This document shows, one piece after another, positions 22,311-34,290 of a DNA stretch of 64,000 nucleotides. How positions within the stretch are numbered: the stretch's first letter is position 1; each line of letters starts with the position of its first letter. Source of the stretch: Trifolium pratense (taxonomy: Eukaryota > Streptophyta > Magnoliopsida > Fabales > Fabaceae); assembly GCF_020283565.1 (NCBI RefSeq), contig NC_060059.1, positions 45,652,572 to 45,716,571 of the forward strand, read 5' to 3'. The position numbers and the translations under genes were made by a program. The notes beneath the pieces are model-generated. The model saw only the letters and a list, made by a program, of their open reading frames with translations. It was not told the DNA's origin and made no database searches.

Positions 22311-23469
22311 AACTAAGTTTTTTTTTTCTTTCTTCAGAAGCTTAATCTTTCATATACTCATCCACCAAAAATAAGGAGTTCAGCCCATTCTATCAAACTT
22401 TCATACTTTGGTCTCTATATAATTTTTCGCCTTAGTCTTTTGATGTATTGAAATGTACTTGAAAAATCATATATTTAGTTTAGGACAAACTAAGTCTCTT
22501 TCAATGGTTTAGTCTATAGTTTTTGTTTTTTATTTTTAATATCTGTCTTTCTGATCATCACTTCCATTATAGATCGTCGTAAAAAAATGAATTTATAGCT
22601 AACTCATCTTCTTATCAATCTTGATTAGCTCCAGACTTGTTGGTCTACTTTCCATATTAATCCTCTTACAAATCTTCTTTACCCATGTCCAAGCACATTA
22701 TAATTATGCATAAGCTTTACTTTTAAGCTCGAGAAACATTATTCTATCGACCGGAGATTTCTTCTTGCCGTTTTACTCATCCTAGTTGTATCTTCTTCAA
22801 TTTTCATTTACATGTTAGAGTTGGTTTTCTTTGTTGAATGTTAGAGCTCAATTGTTCTATAGTTCCAACTTTTCATTAATTTCCTGTTGACACTCCACAA
22901 GTCAATTGTACTAAGAATATGTATGATCCACACAAAAATTGCAAGGTAATAAAAAAAGAGAGAGAAAAGTTGACTCTTGAAAAATATTGGAGTCTTGGAT
23001 ATTGAAAATTTTAGATATTAATTAAAAAATGTTCTATATTTTCATCATTTTCATTTTGTGTTCTCACACTTGTTAGTCCTTCATAGTGATATTAATTTAG
23101 TAAAGCATTTTACATAAGAAAACAAAAAAAAAAAATGCTAAGGGGGCAGGGCCATGATCATAGCAGCACCAAATTCACACACTTGCTCCTGAAAATTGCT
23201 TTTTAGGCCCCCTGCAGTGCTCCCAGACCCCCCGTAAACCCAACAACACCCCTGCTTTTGGACTTTGTATCATACAATCTGAAGTCAAAACATCTTTGGA
23301 ATGGAAGATCTGAAACGCAGAAGCAGAAAACGATGTTGTATCTTCTTCTCCGTCGCAACCTCGTCAGAAACGCAGCCGCACCACCACTCCATCTTCTTCT
23401 TCTCAGCCCGCAACCCACTATAAATTGGTTAGTATCTTCTTATCTTTGAATCTTCATGGGTTATCTTTT
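22311..23469. other. Intergenic DNA, no gene seen
   Basis: This is the 3' flank of the LPA1-like gene, AT-rich to about 23110. From 23200 to 23460 it is more GC-rich, with a short open frame on each strand, neither recognised. The Tat element interrupts whatever this belonged to. Confidence 0.5.
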
Positions 23470-23915
23470 TGATCGTGTTGACCAGGAGAATGCGACTGCA
23501 CCGGCGTTGAAGGTGGTTGAAAGCGTTGAAGGTGGTTGAAACCCCTGTTGGAGCGGAGGGGGGCTGTGTACCTACAGGCACTCCGACGCTCAAGTCAGTT
23601 TGTGTGTGAGTAGGTTTTCTTTGCTAAAAATATGCATACCTTGTGAATGAAGTGAAGTCACATATATATAGCCCCCAGCGCAGGGCCAAGGTCCTTGATG
23701 GCATTAATGGCCATCAAGTGGCTGCCGGAAAACGGCTTAGGAGCCTTGATGTGCAGTAAATGCCCACCATTCCGGTTTACGGCCGTTACGATACGCGAGA
23801 GTATCAGACCGTTGGAGAGTCGAGCAAGTCTCGCGGGCTCTTCATGGTAGGCTTGCTCGGGGCGTATTTGTTCGACATCCTCTGGTGCTCGAGCATCTAT
23901 GCTCGGCCCAGAACA
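23470..23915 (-). repeat. 3' LTR of the Tat element
   Basis: Starts TG and ends CA. A tandem duplication of a 19-bp unit (gcgttgaaggtggttgaaa) lies near 23506-23543. The minus-strand TATA-like run is at 23662-23670. A purine tract (complement of tgagccccccaag, 23916-23928) lies just inside the element. Confidence 0.95.
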
Positions 23916-24271
23916 TGAGCCCCCCAAGTTGTTATGCTCGTTGATGAGGATAATAACTTTGAAGCTTGAACGATTCATCTCGTGCTTTTAGGAGATATTT
24001 CGGTTTTGTCGAACGTAACTATTTCGAGATGGCCCGTCATGTTTTTCTTCCTTGAATTTTCGTGATCCCCTTTGGTCAAAGTCAAGCTTTGGAAAAGGGG
24101 AAGCGTTTTTTTCAAGTGGTCAACCCTAGGTACCAGTAGCCGCCTCTTGCATTTATGGGCCGTTAAGCACGATGTTGGGCTTTTTGGGCGGCAAGTTTCC
24201 TTATAAATACTTGCTGCTTTTCTTTTGCCTTTCATAATTTGCCTTCCATAATTGTGTTTTGAGTATCAGCG

Positions 24272-24550
24272 ATGGATAAGAAGAATTCCAAGAAGGTGGC
24301 CGTCGAGAGCTTCAAGTCCCAGAGGGGGAAGAATAAAGCGGAAGCGTCCACCGCTGTGGTGACTTGTTCCCAGAAGGCAAGAGAGGCCAAGGTGATAACC
24401 CTCTCCTTAGAAACCTCCGATACGTCAGGTTCCGACGGGACGGATGAAGATTATGCGGAGTTTCTGAAGGCTTATAAGTCTCCAGATTTCTACCCTCTTT
24501 TCTTCTCCTCCGATGAAGGGGAGTCTCAGGCGACGGTAGATCCAAGATGA
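24272..24550 (+). CDS. Antisense acidic mini-ORF of the Tat element (92 aa)
   Basis: On the strand opposite to gag-pol, 356 bp inside the 3' LTR, an ATG follows a TATA box (TATAAATA, 24202-24209) by 62 nt. An AATAAA signal at 24650-24655 follows the stop by 100 nt, so the unit looks like a complete small gene. The product has a basic N-terminal half (KKNSKKVAVESFKSQRGKNK), then a hydrophobic-to-acidic motif VITLSLETSD that resembles a SUMO-interaction motif, then DEDYAEFLKAY, then SSDEGES. A second 17-codon frame starting ATG within the stop (24547-24600) encodes another VLKIDSDSE-type motif, suggesting a frameshift extension. It resembles the ORF at 58528-58836 in an unrelated element. I know of no characterised homologue. 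Confidence 0.6.
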   Translation: MDKKNSKKVAVESFKSQRGKNKAEASTAVVTCSQKAREAKVITLSLETSDTSGSDGTDEDYAEFLKAYKSPDFYPLFFSSDEGESQATVDPR

Positions 24551-25835
24551 AGCCAGCGGAGGTGTTGAAGATTGATTCGGATTCCGAGCATGAGGATTAG
24601 ATGCTCGGGTCCTTTGTAATTTTTCTTTCCTTTGTATTGGCCTTTTATCAATAAAGAATGTCGAGTTTTATGTGTTTCGAGCGTATTTTTATTTTGCAGT
24701 CGTGCTTTATTTATGCTCTTTGTCTTTTGTAATGTCCTGAATTTTCCGAACGAACAGGGCTAATCATAGTTCTGAGCAGATTTTTACGAGCGAGCGTTAT
24801 ATCCTTTCGAGGGCGTGTCCGGTTTTACGATCTTGTCGAGGAACATGATGCTTTAATTTGGTATTTAAGGCCCTTCCCGCACTTTAGCGAGAATAACGGG
24901 GATTAAATCCCGAGGATCGTGCATTACCCTTTTGGGTTGCGATCTTCCCGTGACGTGGCGTCTTGGGTTCTGCGAGATTTACGCGAGCAGATGGATGTGA
25001 CTTGAAAGGACGAGTCGCTTCGCTTTCTCTCACCACGTGTAAAGGCTATCTAAATAGAACTCAAGTGGCTATTTACTTGAGATTTGAATCTCGAGGTCAT
25101 CGAAAGCCGTTGGATTTTCGCGCCTTTTCGTTTCTCTGGAGATTAAATCGGGGCCGCTTGTTTGTGATTGATGCGGCTCGTTGGATTAAATCGACGGTCC
25201 AGATGGGGAGTAGCGCAAATTTTCCTGTACGGTCGCGTTGGCCTATATATAGGAGAGTGGTTTTCTCGTTTGAAACTTTACAGTTTCTTACTTACTTCCT
25301 CCATCGCCTTAGCTTTTCTGACTCTGATCCTTCCGGTGATTCACGTTTCTTTCGCTACCGTACTTCAAGCATCCTTTTTCGTCTCCATTAATCAAGTAAG
25401 TGCTTTATCCTTAAATTTTGCTTTGGATTTTGCTTTAGCTGTTTGATTAAATAGGACGTAGTTAGTTCATGTAGTAGGTAGTTTGTAGTGTGTTTTCCAT
25501 GTAGCATGCGTAGTTTTTTGAGTGTTATAGGTAGTGATTAGCACACTTTTCCCCCTAAACAAGAATTTTTACGCGTTTGGAGGCAAAAATTCGCTGTCTT
25601 ACCCACTGACTTTTGGGTTTCCGCTTAAGAACAACGTCGAGCATATCATGCATTTCGTGCCCGGTTGTTTTATGAACTTAACGTTCGGAGGGGTAGCCCT
25701 GCCCCCTCTTTAGTTTCTCTGCGTAGTTTTCTAAGTTTATGTCGAGATCCTCGCCCTTTCACTTGATTTGGCGGTGGAAGGGTGGATTTGAATGTCGAAT
25801 TCACTTTTCCTTCCTCTGCTTTTTCAGGTTCTTGA

Positions 25836-27880
25836 ATGGCTGAAGGGTCTCCACGACAAGCCCCGCCTTTAGGTCCACAATCGTCTTCTTCGGTTCGTTT
25901 TCGAGTCGACCATTCGTGGGTGACGGATGAACCTCGGGAGACGGAGTCAATTTATAAAAATTGCCAGGACGATATCCCGGATTCTATGTGTACGGATATC
26001 CAGACCCCTCTTACTGAAGATTTCGAAGAACGGATCCCGACTGCTCGTCACAGGATTTGCAGTAATTGGGCGTGGGGGACGATTCCCATGTACGAGATTG
26101 CGTTCAAACACCTGGGATTGAGGCTACCATTTTCAGATCTCGAGGTGTCCAGTTTCCACCATCTTCACTTAGCCCCCTCCCAACTGCATCCGAACTCTTT
26201 AGCCTTTATGAGGGCTTTTGAGATGATTGCTGAGCATCTGGGTTTGGGTCCCACCTTGCCCTTGTTCTTCTATCACTTTGGTCTTCAACGAAGCTGTCCT
26301 CGCGGGGAGAAGGCGAAAGGGAAGCTCGTAAAAGGGGCCCCAAAACTCGACACCAAACACGGCTGGGTTTCTTTGAGGCAGCGACAACGCCTCTTTGACA
26401 TGTATGCGGAATCGGTACGAGGATTCAAATCTGCTTTTTATGGGGTCAGGGCGATAACGACGAAAGGATGGAATAATTTTGTCCGCAGAGGACATCTTCT
26501 AGACGACCAGGGACGCGAAGTTCTTAATGACCAGGGGCATCCCATCGAGGAGGATTTCGCCAAATTCCCCTTCTACTGGCGCAAAGAGCATTATTCTATG
26601 CCGACCAGTGAGTTTGTTTTTAAGTTGGGGGAGCTCACTCCCGAGGAGAGATTGGATTACAAGAAACTGAAGGAATTTGTGGAGGGTCTGCCTCCCTACC
26701 TTTTGTGCGATCCTGATGATGAGCCCATGTTCGGGGAAGATGGTCAGAGGTTGACCAGTACAAAAGTGATCGCGACGAAGGAGTTGATCGTTTGCGACAC
26801 CCCAGAGAAATTAACGGCTTTTTGGAGTACGCTCGTAGCTAGCTTGTGTCTATCATTACGCTTTGCTTTTTACTTTGCGTGTTTTGATTTTTATTTGTAT
26901 GTCTTATTTCGCTTGCTGACTGTTGATCTCGTTTTCGCGCAGGTAAAATGACAAGTGCCTCTGCTGCTCTTCGCCAAGCCCGTGCCGCGAAAAATAAGAG
27001 GGAAGCGAGCAGTACTGCGGCGACTTCCTCAGCTCAGCAGTCCCTGACAGCTTCTGCTGCGGACCATTCCAAAAGAATCCGGTTGGTTGGGGAGGAGGAC
27101 GCTTCTTCTCGTCGGGAGCAGGAGGTTGTGGACCTCGACGGTCAGGATAATTCTTCAAATCCCGGCCCTCACAGGTTGACTGCCGGTGTCCTCGCTGATG
27201 ATTTCGTCCTCCCTCCCATCTATGCCCACGGCACCTTGCTGACTGGAGATACGAAGGTGAAGATCAACCCAGCGGATGAGGCAATCCTGACGGACATGGG
27301 TCCTGAAGCTCTGCGAAGTGAAATCGCCACTCAATCCATGGCTCTGCTCAAGTTAGTCGAAGTGGCGACTTTCTTGAATGGCCGGGAGTGCAAATATCTG
27401 AAGGAAAGGGATGAAGCTCGCAAGGAACTGTTGGTGCTGGAGCGGAGGTTAGCAGAGTCCGAGGCCTCCTGCAAGGGTTATAAAGAAGAGCACAAGACTC
27501 TTTCAACTAACCTCAAGGAAGCGGAGGATAGGCTCAAGACCGTGTCGGAGGAGAGGGACGGCGCCTTTCAGCAGGTTGAGAAGCAGAAAGCTACGATCAA
27601 GGAGCTGGAAGGGAAGCTAGTGGAGCTGCAGGCGACTGGAGTGGTCGAAGAGGGGGAGAAGGAGCTCGACCCTCAAGGGGTGTACGCTTCCTCCAACCGT
27701 GCGGCCTTGATTGCTAAAATCCAGGAGTATGAGTCCAACATGGTTGCTGCAGCTACCTTCAGTTTCAACAACGTTGTGGCCCAACATCGGATCCTCAACC
27801 CTGACTTGTCCGAGGAAGGTTTGAACGAGGATAAGGAAGTTATTGATGGCCGAATTTGCTCGCCTCCTGATTGTAATTAA
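25836..27880 (+). CDS. Antisense gene of the Tat element (plant 'gypsy-type transposon' domain), spliced
   Basis: Transcribed opposite to gag-pol. Upstream are a TATA-like gcctatatatagg (25241-25253) and a predicted 432-nt 5'-UTR intron (25396-25827, GTAAGT...TTTCAG). The coding part is open from 25836 to 26951, and the next frame (26948-27880) joins it in phase if a 116-nt intron at 26827-26942 (GTACGC...GCGCAG) is removed, giving about 642 residues. The N-terminal half has LGLRLPFSDLEVSSFHHLHL and LGPTLPLFFYHFGLQ, which resemble the plant domain called 'putative gypsy type transposon' (Transposase_28). The C-terminal half is a long charged coiled coil (about residues 460-560). Antisense extra ORFs are known in some Tat elements. 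There is no stop or frameshift here, although the sense genes are broken. Confidence 0.7.
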
Positions 27881-28520
27881 ATTTGTGAACTTATTTGACC
27901 TGCTTGGGCTTTATGTTTGCCCTCTTTTGATGTAATCGACAATTATGGCCCCTCGCTGTCTTTTTATCTCAGCACTTTTTATTTATTTGCTCGTTTTTTT
28001 ACCTTTATCTTCGTATTTAGATTTAGGTTTTATGTGGCGATTTTTGTGCGATGTTTTTGTTTCTAGCCTTGACTGTCTTTGCTTGTAACTTTAACTTAAG
28101 CAATTTTCCAAACATTCTATACGCCGAGCTATTCGTGTCTTCGCGCTAGTGTGTGTTCGGACGGTGGTCATCGTTATGATAGCTGGTACCATTGATGCCG
28201 AGCTTAGAAGGTGCGGGGAACCATTCTAAGTGTTTGGAGATGTTTATCCAAACTAGTAACGAGGAGAGGGGCTGTTGTTAAGCTTTCCTCCTCGGGGTGT
28301 GAACATCCCATCGCGAGCTGGGGTTCTACCGGGCGTCTACTGAGGCGATGGCGTTCCGTGGTCTAGAACTTTCCTCGCCAACATCATCGAGCCCCTAATG
28401 TCTCGACTTTGTTTTATACTTTAAGATTCGTGCCCATACCTAAGCACTCCTCCGTTGTATAGGCGCGCTTCTCATTGACGAAGACACAGCCTTCGTCGAG
28501 GGACGGCTTTCGAGCTTCCC
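27881..28520. other. Non-coding spacer between convergent antisense gene and pol
   Basis: No ORF is seen. The two genes face each other tail to tail, so this should hold both 3' ends. No canonical AATAAA was noticed for the antisense gene. Confidence 0.5.
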
Positions 28521-29966
28521 TCAACTATAGTACTGTTTGAGCTTTTCGGCATTCCAAGGTCGGGGAAGTTCTTTTCCATAAAGGTCTTCCAAGTAATACG
28601 CGCCGTTTTCGGTTTTGGCTCGGACTCGGTAAGGTCCTTCCCAATTCGCCGCGAGTTTACCCTCGCGGGAGTCTTTTTGATTGCGTCGTAGTACTAATGT
28701 ACCAACGTCGAATTCTCGTTTGATGACCTTTTTATCGTGCCATTTTGCTATTTTTTGTTTTAAAGTTGCTTCTTGGAGGGCCGCGCCTTCTCGAAGTTCT
28801 TCCAAGAGGTCGAGCTCTTCTCTAAGCATGTCTTGGTTATCCCCTCTTTCGAGGGGTATCTCTGTTCGGAATGAAGATGCCCCCGTTTCTACCGGAATCA
28901 CTGCTTCTGTTCCGTAAGTTATTCGGAAAGGCGTTTCTCCCGTCGTAGAGTGCGGGGTTGTTCGGTAGGACCAGAGCACGCTGTGTAGCTCTTCTGTCCA
29001 TTTACCCTTTGCTTCATCTAATCTCCTTTTAAGCCCTCGTAATATAACCCTGTTCGCAGCCTCGGCTTGGCCGTTTGTTTGAGGGTGTTCGATAGAGGTG
29101 AAATGCTGAGTTGTGCCTATCTTCGCCATAAACTCTCGCACTTTCTTGTCTGTGAATTGAGTCCCGTTATCTGTAATGACAACTTGAGGGATCCCAAATC
29201 TCGCAAGTATATTGCGTTTAAAGAATCGCAGCACATTGAATGTTGTGATGTTGGCGAGGGGTTCGGCTTCGATCCATTTCGTGAAGTAGTCGACAGCTAC
29301 TATTAGGTATTTATTTTGTCCTGTTGCCGTCGGAAACGGTCCTAGGAGATCCATCCCCCACCAAGAAAAGGGCCACGGGGACGAGAGTGCCTTTAACTCG
29401 TTTGGAGGGGCCAAATGCATATCCCCGTGTTGTTGGCATTTATCGCATTTTTTGACATGCTCTTTTGCATCTGCTTGCATGGTGGGCCAGTAGAATCCTG
29501 CTCGCAAAGCCTTTCTGGCGAGGGAGCGTCCACCGATGTGTTGGCCGTTTATTCCCTTTTGGATTTCGCGGAGGATCGAGCTTACCTCTCTTTCCTCGAC
29601 GCATCTCAGCAGAGGGATGGAAAATCCTCGGCGATACATTTTCCCATTAAGGATTACGTATGCGCAGGCTCTTCTTTTAACTTTAGCAGCCTCTTTTTTG
29701 TCAATTGGGAGGTTTCCCGTGTTCAAAAATTCGAACACGGGTGTCATCCAACTGTTGGTGTCGATTTCGTATATCAGGAATACCTCGGAAGGTTTCACTA
29801 TACTCGGTTTGGATAGCGTTTCCTGAATAAGCGATTGATTTCCGCCTTTCTTCTTCTTCGTGCTTGCGAGCTTTGATAGAATGTCCGCTCTTGCATTGTG
29901 TTCGCGGGGAACATGTTTGACTTCGGCCTGTTTGAACTTGGTTAGTTTTTCCTTGATCAAGTTCAA
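28521..29966 (-). pseudogene. Integrase domain of the Tat element
   Basis: An open frame of about 480 codons contains the zinc-binding HHCC region ending KKCDKCQQHGD, then the catalytic core with WGMDLLGPFP (first Asp), VITDNGTQFT (second Asp) and QTNGQAEAANR (Glu), and a C-terminal segment GTLVLRRNQ...NWEGPYRV that fits the GPY/F-type domain. The catalytic residues are present. It is listed as a pseudogene because it is separated from the rest of pol by a frameshift near 29970. Stop-to-start overlap with the upstream frame is 4 nt, which comes from the frameshift rather than from design. Confidence 0.9.
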
Positions 29967-30244
29967 GACTTCAAGTATTCCGTGAGTCGCTTATCTTTTG
30001 TTTGGTATTCCCCGGCTATTTGTGATGCGACGAGTTGAGAGTCTGTGAATATCTTTATCTCCTCGGCTTCCATATCCTGAGCCAACCTTAACCCCGCCAA
30101 GAAGGCCTCGTACTCGACTTGGTTGTTCGTGGTTGGAAAGGCGAGCTCGAGTGAAACTTCTATGAGCACCCCTTCGCTGTTTTCGAGCATTATTCCTGCA
30201 CCACTCCCTTGTGGATTCGAGGATCCATCCACAAAATGGTCCAT
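29963..30244 (-). pseudogene. Second (archaeal-type) RNase H of the Tat element
   Basis: The frame reads HFVDGSSNPQGSGAGIML, then NNQVEYEAFLAGLRLA, then IFTDSQLVASQIAGEYQ. These are the Asp, Glu and Asp blocks of an RNase HI fold distinct from the one joined to RT. A duplicated RNase H between the first RNase H and integrase is the hallmark of the Tat lineage. It is isolated by frameshifts on both sides, near 30235 and 29970. Confidence 0.9.
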
Positions 30245-31584
30245 TTATTTTTATCCGGGGTAGATGGTGTGGTCATCTCGGCTACGAAGTCTGCTAGCAC
30301 TTGGGCTTTTAAAGCCTTTCTGCTTTCGAAAAAGATTTCAAATTCTGACAATTCGAGCGACCATTTCAGCATTCGTCCTGTCATATCCGGCCTCGCGAGG
30401 AGTTGCTTAATTGGTTGATCGGTTCGAACAACGATGGAATGAGCTAAGAAATAATGTCTTAACTTCCTCGCGGCCATGACTACAGCTAAGGCCGTTTTTT
30501 CAATCTGTAAGTACCGGAGTTCTGGTCCTTGCAAAGCCTTACTCACAAAATAGACTGGTTTTTGCCCTTGCTCGGTTTCTCTTATGAGAACGGCGCTAAT
30601 GGCCTCCGATGCTACGGCAAGGTATAGGTATAGGGTCTCCCCCTCGTTGGATCGTGTTAGGACTGGGGGTTCAGATAATGCTCGTTTCAAGTGTTGTAGC
30701 GCGTCCTCGCATTCCTTCGTCCATTCGAATGCGGATTCTTTTCGAAGTAATTTGAATAAGGGTAGCGCGTGTTGAGCGGATTTTGCGATAAAACGAGATA
30801 AGGCTGTGAGCATCCCGTTTAGTGATTGGATCGATTTTTTTGAGTCCGGTGTAGGAAACTCAAAAAATGCTCTGCATTTATCGGGGTTAGCTTCGATTCC
30901 TCTTTCGGTTAAGTAAAATCCGAGGAATTTCCCAGCTTTTACGCCGAACGTGCATTTTTCGGGATTGAATCTCATGTTATATTTTCTCGCTTGGTCGAAC
31001 ACTCTTTTCAAATGGGCTGTATGATCGACTTCCTCTTCGGATTTGACGATCATATCATCCATGTAAACTTCGAGCATGTCACCAATTTCATTACTGAAGA
31101 CTTTGTTCATCATCCTTTGATATGTGGCGCCTGCATTTTTAAGCCCGAAAGGCATTACGTTGTAATAATAATTACTGGATTCGATCATAAATGTTGTTTT
31201 CTTTTTATCGATTTCAGCCATTTTTATTTGATTATAACCCGAGTACGCATCCATAAACGATAGTAATTTAAATCCTGATGAATTATCTACTAATTTGTCT
31301 ATGTTAGGTAAAGGGTAAGCGTATTTAGGGCAAGCCCTATTAAGATCGGTATAATCAACACACATGCGCCATTTTCCATTCGATTTCTTAACAAGTACAA
31401 CATTGGATAGCCAGGTGGTGTACCTGGCTTCCGAAATGAAATTTGCCTCGAGGAGGTCTTTTACAGCTTTTTCAGCAGCCTCCGCTTTCTCGGGAGACTG
31501 CTTCCTACGCCGCTGGACAACGACACTAGCCCTAGGATCTAAAGTCAATTGATGACAAGCGACCTTAGGGTCGATTCCGGGCAT
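30190..31584 (-). pseudogene. Reverse transcriptase and first RNase H of the Tat element
   Basis: Reverse transcriptase motifs run in order: WRMCVDYTDLNRACPK, SFMDAYSGYNQI, NVMPFGLKNAGATYQRMM and the active site VYMDDMIVKS. The thumb, connection and RNase H follow (YFVSKALQGPELRYLQIEK, then VVRTDQPIKQLL). The domain is continuous over 464 codons with its catalytic aspartates. The upstream protease frame runs into it out of phase near 31630, and the downstream frame is lost near 30235, so no full polyprotein could be made. Confidence 0.92.
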
Positions 31585-32828
31585 ATCTGCGGCGCTCCAG
31601 GCGAACAGTTCAGCTGCTTTTTGACCAAGTCGGGGAGCCCAGTTCCAATCTTGATTCCTTTGAGGGGATCTTCGCCCAATGGCACCAGTTCGAAATCTCC
31701 GTCCGGAATTGGGCGGTAGATTTTCTTTTTAGCAACGGGGAGGTCCTTCTGCTTATCTTCGTGATGCTCCTTTTTTGTGAGTCGAGCATTGATGTCGACA
31801 GAAGTTCCAATAGTGTTTACCCCCGGGTTTTTCTTTGGTTCTGATTTCTTGGGGGTCACCACGGTGCTCAGATTTTTCGCCGCAGCTTCAAAACATCATC
31901 TAGCAGCAGCTATATCCCCGTTGATGGTTGCGACCTGATCATCTTGGGTGTAGTATTTCAGCTTCAGATGGATGGTGGATGCCACAGCGTACAGCTCCGC
32001 CAGTGTAGTTCTGCCAATGATGCAATTGTACAGTGAGGGGCAGTCGACGACCATAAATTGTGTCCTCACGGATTTCATTGCATTTCCCTCGCCGAAGGTG
32101 ACGATGAGGTCCACGTATCCCCAAGGTTTGGTAGTCGACCCGTTGAACCCCTGGAGGTCAGGTCCTACATATGGAATCAGGTTCTTCTCCGACAGCTGCA
32201 GTGTTTTGAAGAGCCCTGAGTACATTACGTCGCACGAGCTCCCCTGATCTACGAGGATGCGGTGGACGTCGAAGTTCGCCATGCGAGCTCTCACCAGCAG
32301 TGGTATTTGGTAGTTTGGCGAGCCTCCAGGAACTTCTTCTTTGTAGAAGGCCAGTGGGTTGGAGCCTTCCTCGGGCTTAGAGACGGCGATGGGGTTCACC
32401 GAGCAAATGCTCTCCAGCTCTTCAAACTTTCTTTTCACTGACCCGATGGTGACTTTGCTGATTCCTCCCCCTGTTATTACCATTGCTTTGGGGAAATTTT
32501 CCCATGAGCCATTCATATGTGCGTTGAAATGCCTCATGAGTGCTTCTTCGTCCGACCCTGGGGAGGGAAGGGGAATTTCTGGTGCTGAAATGGCGAGAGC
32601 CTGTGGGACTACGGCTCGGTTATTTTCCTGCTCGGAAACATCAATGGCCATGGCGACCTCTTGAGGCTCCCGTTGTTGTACTTGTTCGTTGTTCTGAACG
32701 TATTTTCGGGCGTAGCCCTTCTGTATCAGAATCTCGATGGCGTCTTTCAGGTGGACACAGTCTTCGGTGACGTGTCCATGGCTTTTATGATAGCGACAAA
32801 ATTTCGTCCTATCAGTATTTGCCTTCAT
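31545..32828 (-). pseudogene. Nucleocapsid and protease region of the Tat element
   Basis: The frame starts with a knuckle-like FCRYHKSHGHVTEDC, then a linker, then the aspartic protease with active site RILVDQGSSCDVMY and a distal FMVVDCPSLYNCIIGR block (about 32000-32270). A TGA interrupts the frame near 31893, and the frame resumes to 31545 through PLGEDPLKGIKIG. The upstream border is a TAG at about 32830. The Asp-Gln-Gly in place of the usual Asp-Ser/Thr-Gly is common in this lineage. Confidence 0.85.
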
Positions 32829-32834
32829 GGGCTT

Positions 32835-34214
32835 CTACCTTGGGAAATGGATTCCGGCTTTTTTGAAGTCCGCAGCGGAGACTTCTGCAAAAATGCGATC
32901 TCTGGGAGCATTTAATGGGGTGTATGTTGTGAACTTTCCGCGTGGAGATTTGGACTCTTTGATCCTATCCTCCCTTCCTTTCTCGTTACCTCTTCGCGAG
33001 GTTCCAGCTTCATCCTTTTCATGGTTCCTGGATTTTTCCTGACTTTTAGGCCTCCTCAAATCTATGGCCTTCTGTTTTTCCTCGTAGGCGATGTATTTCT
33101 TTGCCTTTTCGAAAAAAGCGTCCAACGTTTTTGGCTCTTCGATCCCGACAGCTTTGGCAAAGTCGCTGTCTCGACGAAGTCCCCTGTCGAGGAGGTACAG
33201 TTTCATGCTCTATTCGACCTTTACCTCGACAGCCGCTTTGTTGAAACGCTCGAGATAGGACCTGAGGGGCTCCGTTTCGACTTGAATGATGGCTTCGAGT
33301 GTCGCTTCCGTTTTTGGATGGCGCCTCAAAGATGTGAAATGGGCCCGGAAGCGGGCGTAGAGATCCGACCAGGAATCTACGGATCCCGGCGCCAAGCTCT
33401 TATACCAAGCCATAGCGCCTTTCCTCAAGGTCGTGGGAAAGAGCTTACACTTGATAGAGCCTCGTACATTTCTGTACTCGAGGAGAGCCTCTAAATTCTC
33501 GATGTGCTCGTCTGGATCCGTCGAGCCATCGTAAGTATCCATTGCCGGTGGTTTTTCGAGACCGACCGGTAGAGGGAGTTCCCGGATCCTACGGGAGAGG
33601 GGGCCTTGGTGGTTGTCCCTTTCTTCCGGGGATCGGTGTCTTTGGTGGCGAGGAGGATTGTCCCTCCTAGGGGAGTGCCTCCTCGGTGGGGTGGAGTTTC
33701 GAGATACTTCCTCGTTTCTCCTCGGACTCATCCTCCTCTCGCTTCTTCTGCGAGGTGGTGAGCGTGACCTGGAGAAGGTTCTGCTCCTCGCAGGTGTGGG
33801 TGAACGGTGAGCTCGGCGGGCTTGCACCGTCACCCTCGATTCAGCAATTGCGTCGATTCGACGGCTTTGGGATTCGAGCCTTTGGTTCTGCTGCTCGAAT
33901 CTTTGGTTTTGCTGCAGGATTAAGTCCGACTGGCGATTGATTGCATTGACCAGCGCAGCCATAATGTCCTGCACGGGAGCACCCGGGGGAATAGCCATTG
34001 CCGGAGTCGCCTGTGGCGGGGTGGCCACAGGGATCTGCGGTTGTTCTGGATTGTAGGGCTCATCATGCATGTTTTGCCCTCCCTGGCTGTCTTCCGTAAC
34101 GGAGGCGAACTGGCCGTCCTGCGGGTTGTACGGCGCGTAGTCCATTGGTTGAGCGTTGTTCTCCGCCACGTGCTCCGGAATTTGGTGGTTGTTGACGCCA
34201 GCCATTGATCGCAA
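32835..34214 (-). pseudogene. Gag of the Tat element, one internal stop
   Basis: The product begins with a Pro/Gln-rich region and an arginine-serine-rich stretch (about residues 130-200, for example RSRTFSRSRSPPRRRSER). The capsid-type domain follows: KLFPTTLRKGAMAWYKSL, then DLYARFRAHFTSLRRHPKTE. A TAG at 33210-33212 interrupts the frame just before SMKLYLLDRGLRRD, which continues in the same phase to 32835. The RS-rich segment would bind RNA or host splicing-type factors, an inference only. Confidence 0.85.
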
Positions 34215-34269
34215 AGTGGTTGTTTTTGAAGGAAGTTTTTAGTTTTGGTTTGGGAAAACAGGGAAACTA

Positions 34270-34289
34270 GATCCCCACAGACGGCGCCA
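34270..34289 (-). other. Primer-binding site of the Tat element
   Basis: On the minus strand TGGCGCCGTCTGTGGGGATC begins two bases inside the 5' LTR. The TGGCGCC start fits the GGCGCCA end of several tRNAs. I do not assign the primer tRNA. Confidence 0.7.
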
Positions 34290-34290
34290 C

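Noticed and set aside
23203..23449. Short ORFs on both strands as a gene next to the Tat insertion
   Set aside because: They are short, unrecognised, overlap each other and have no splice or promoter support.
28681..30418. Plus-strand ORFs across the Tat pol region
   Set aside because: They lie opposite conserved integrase and RT codons and lack any promoter or domain, unlike the antisense genes at 24272 and 25836.
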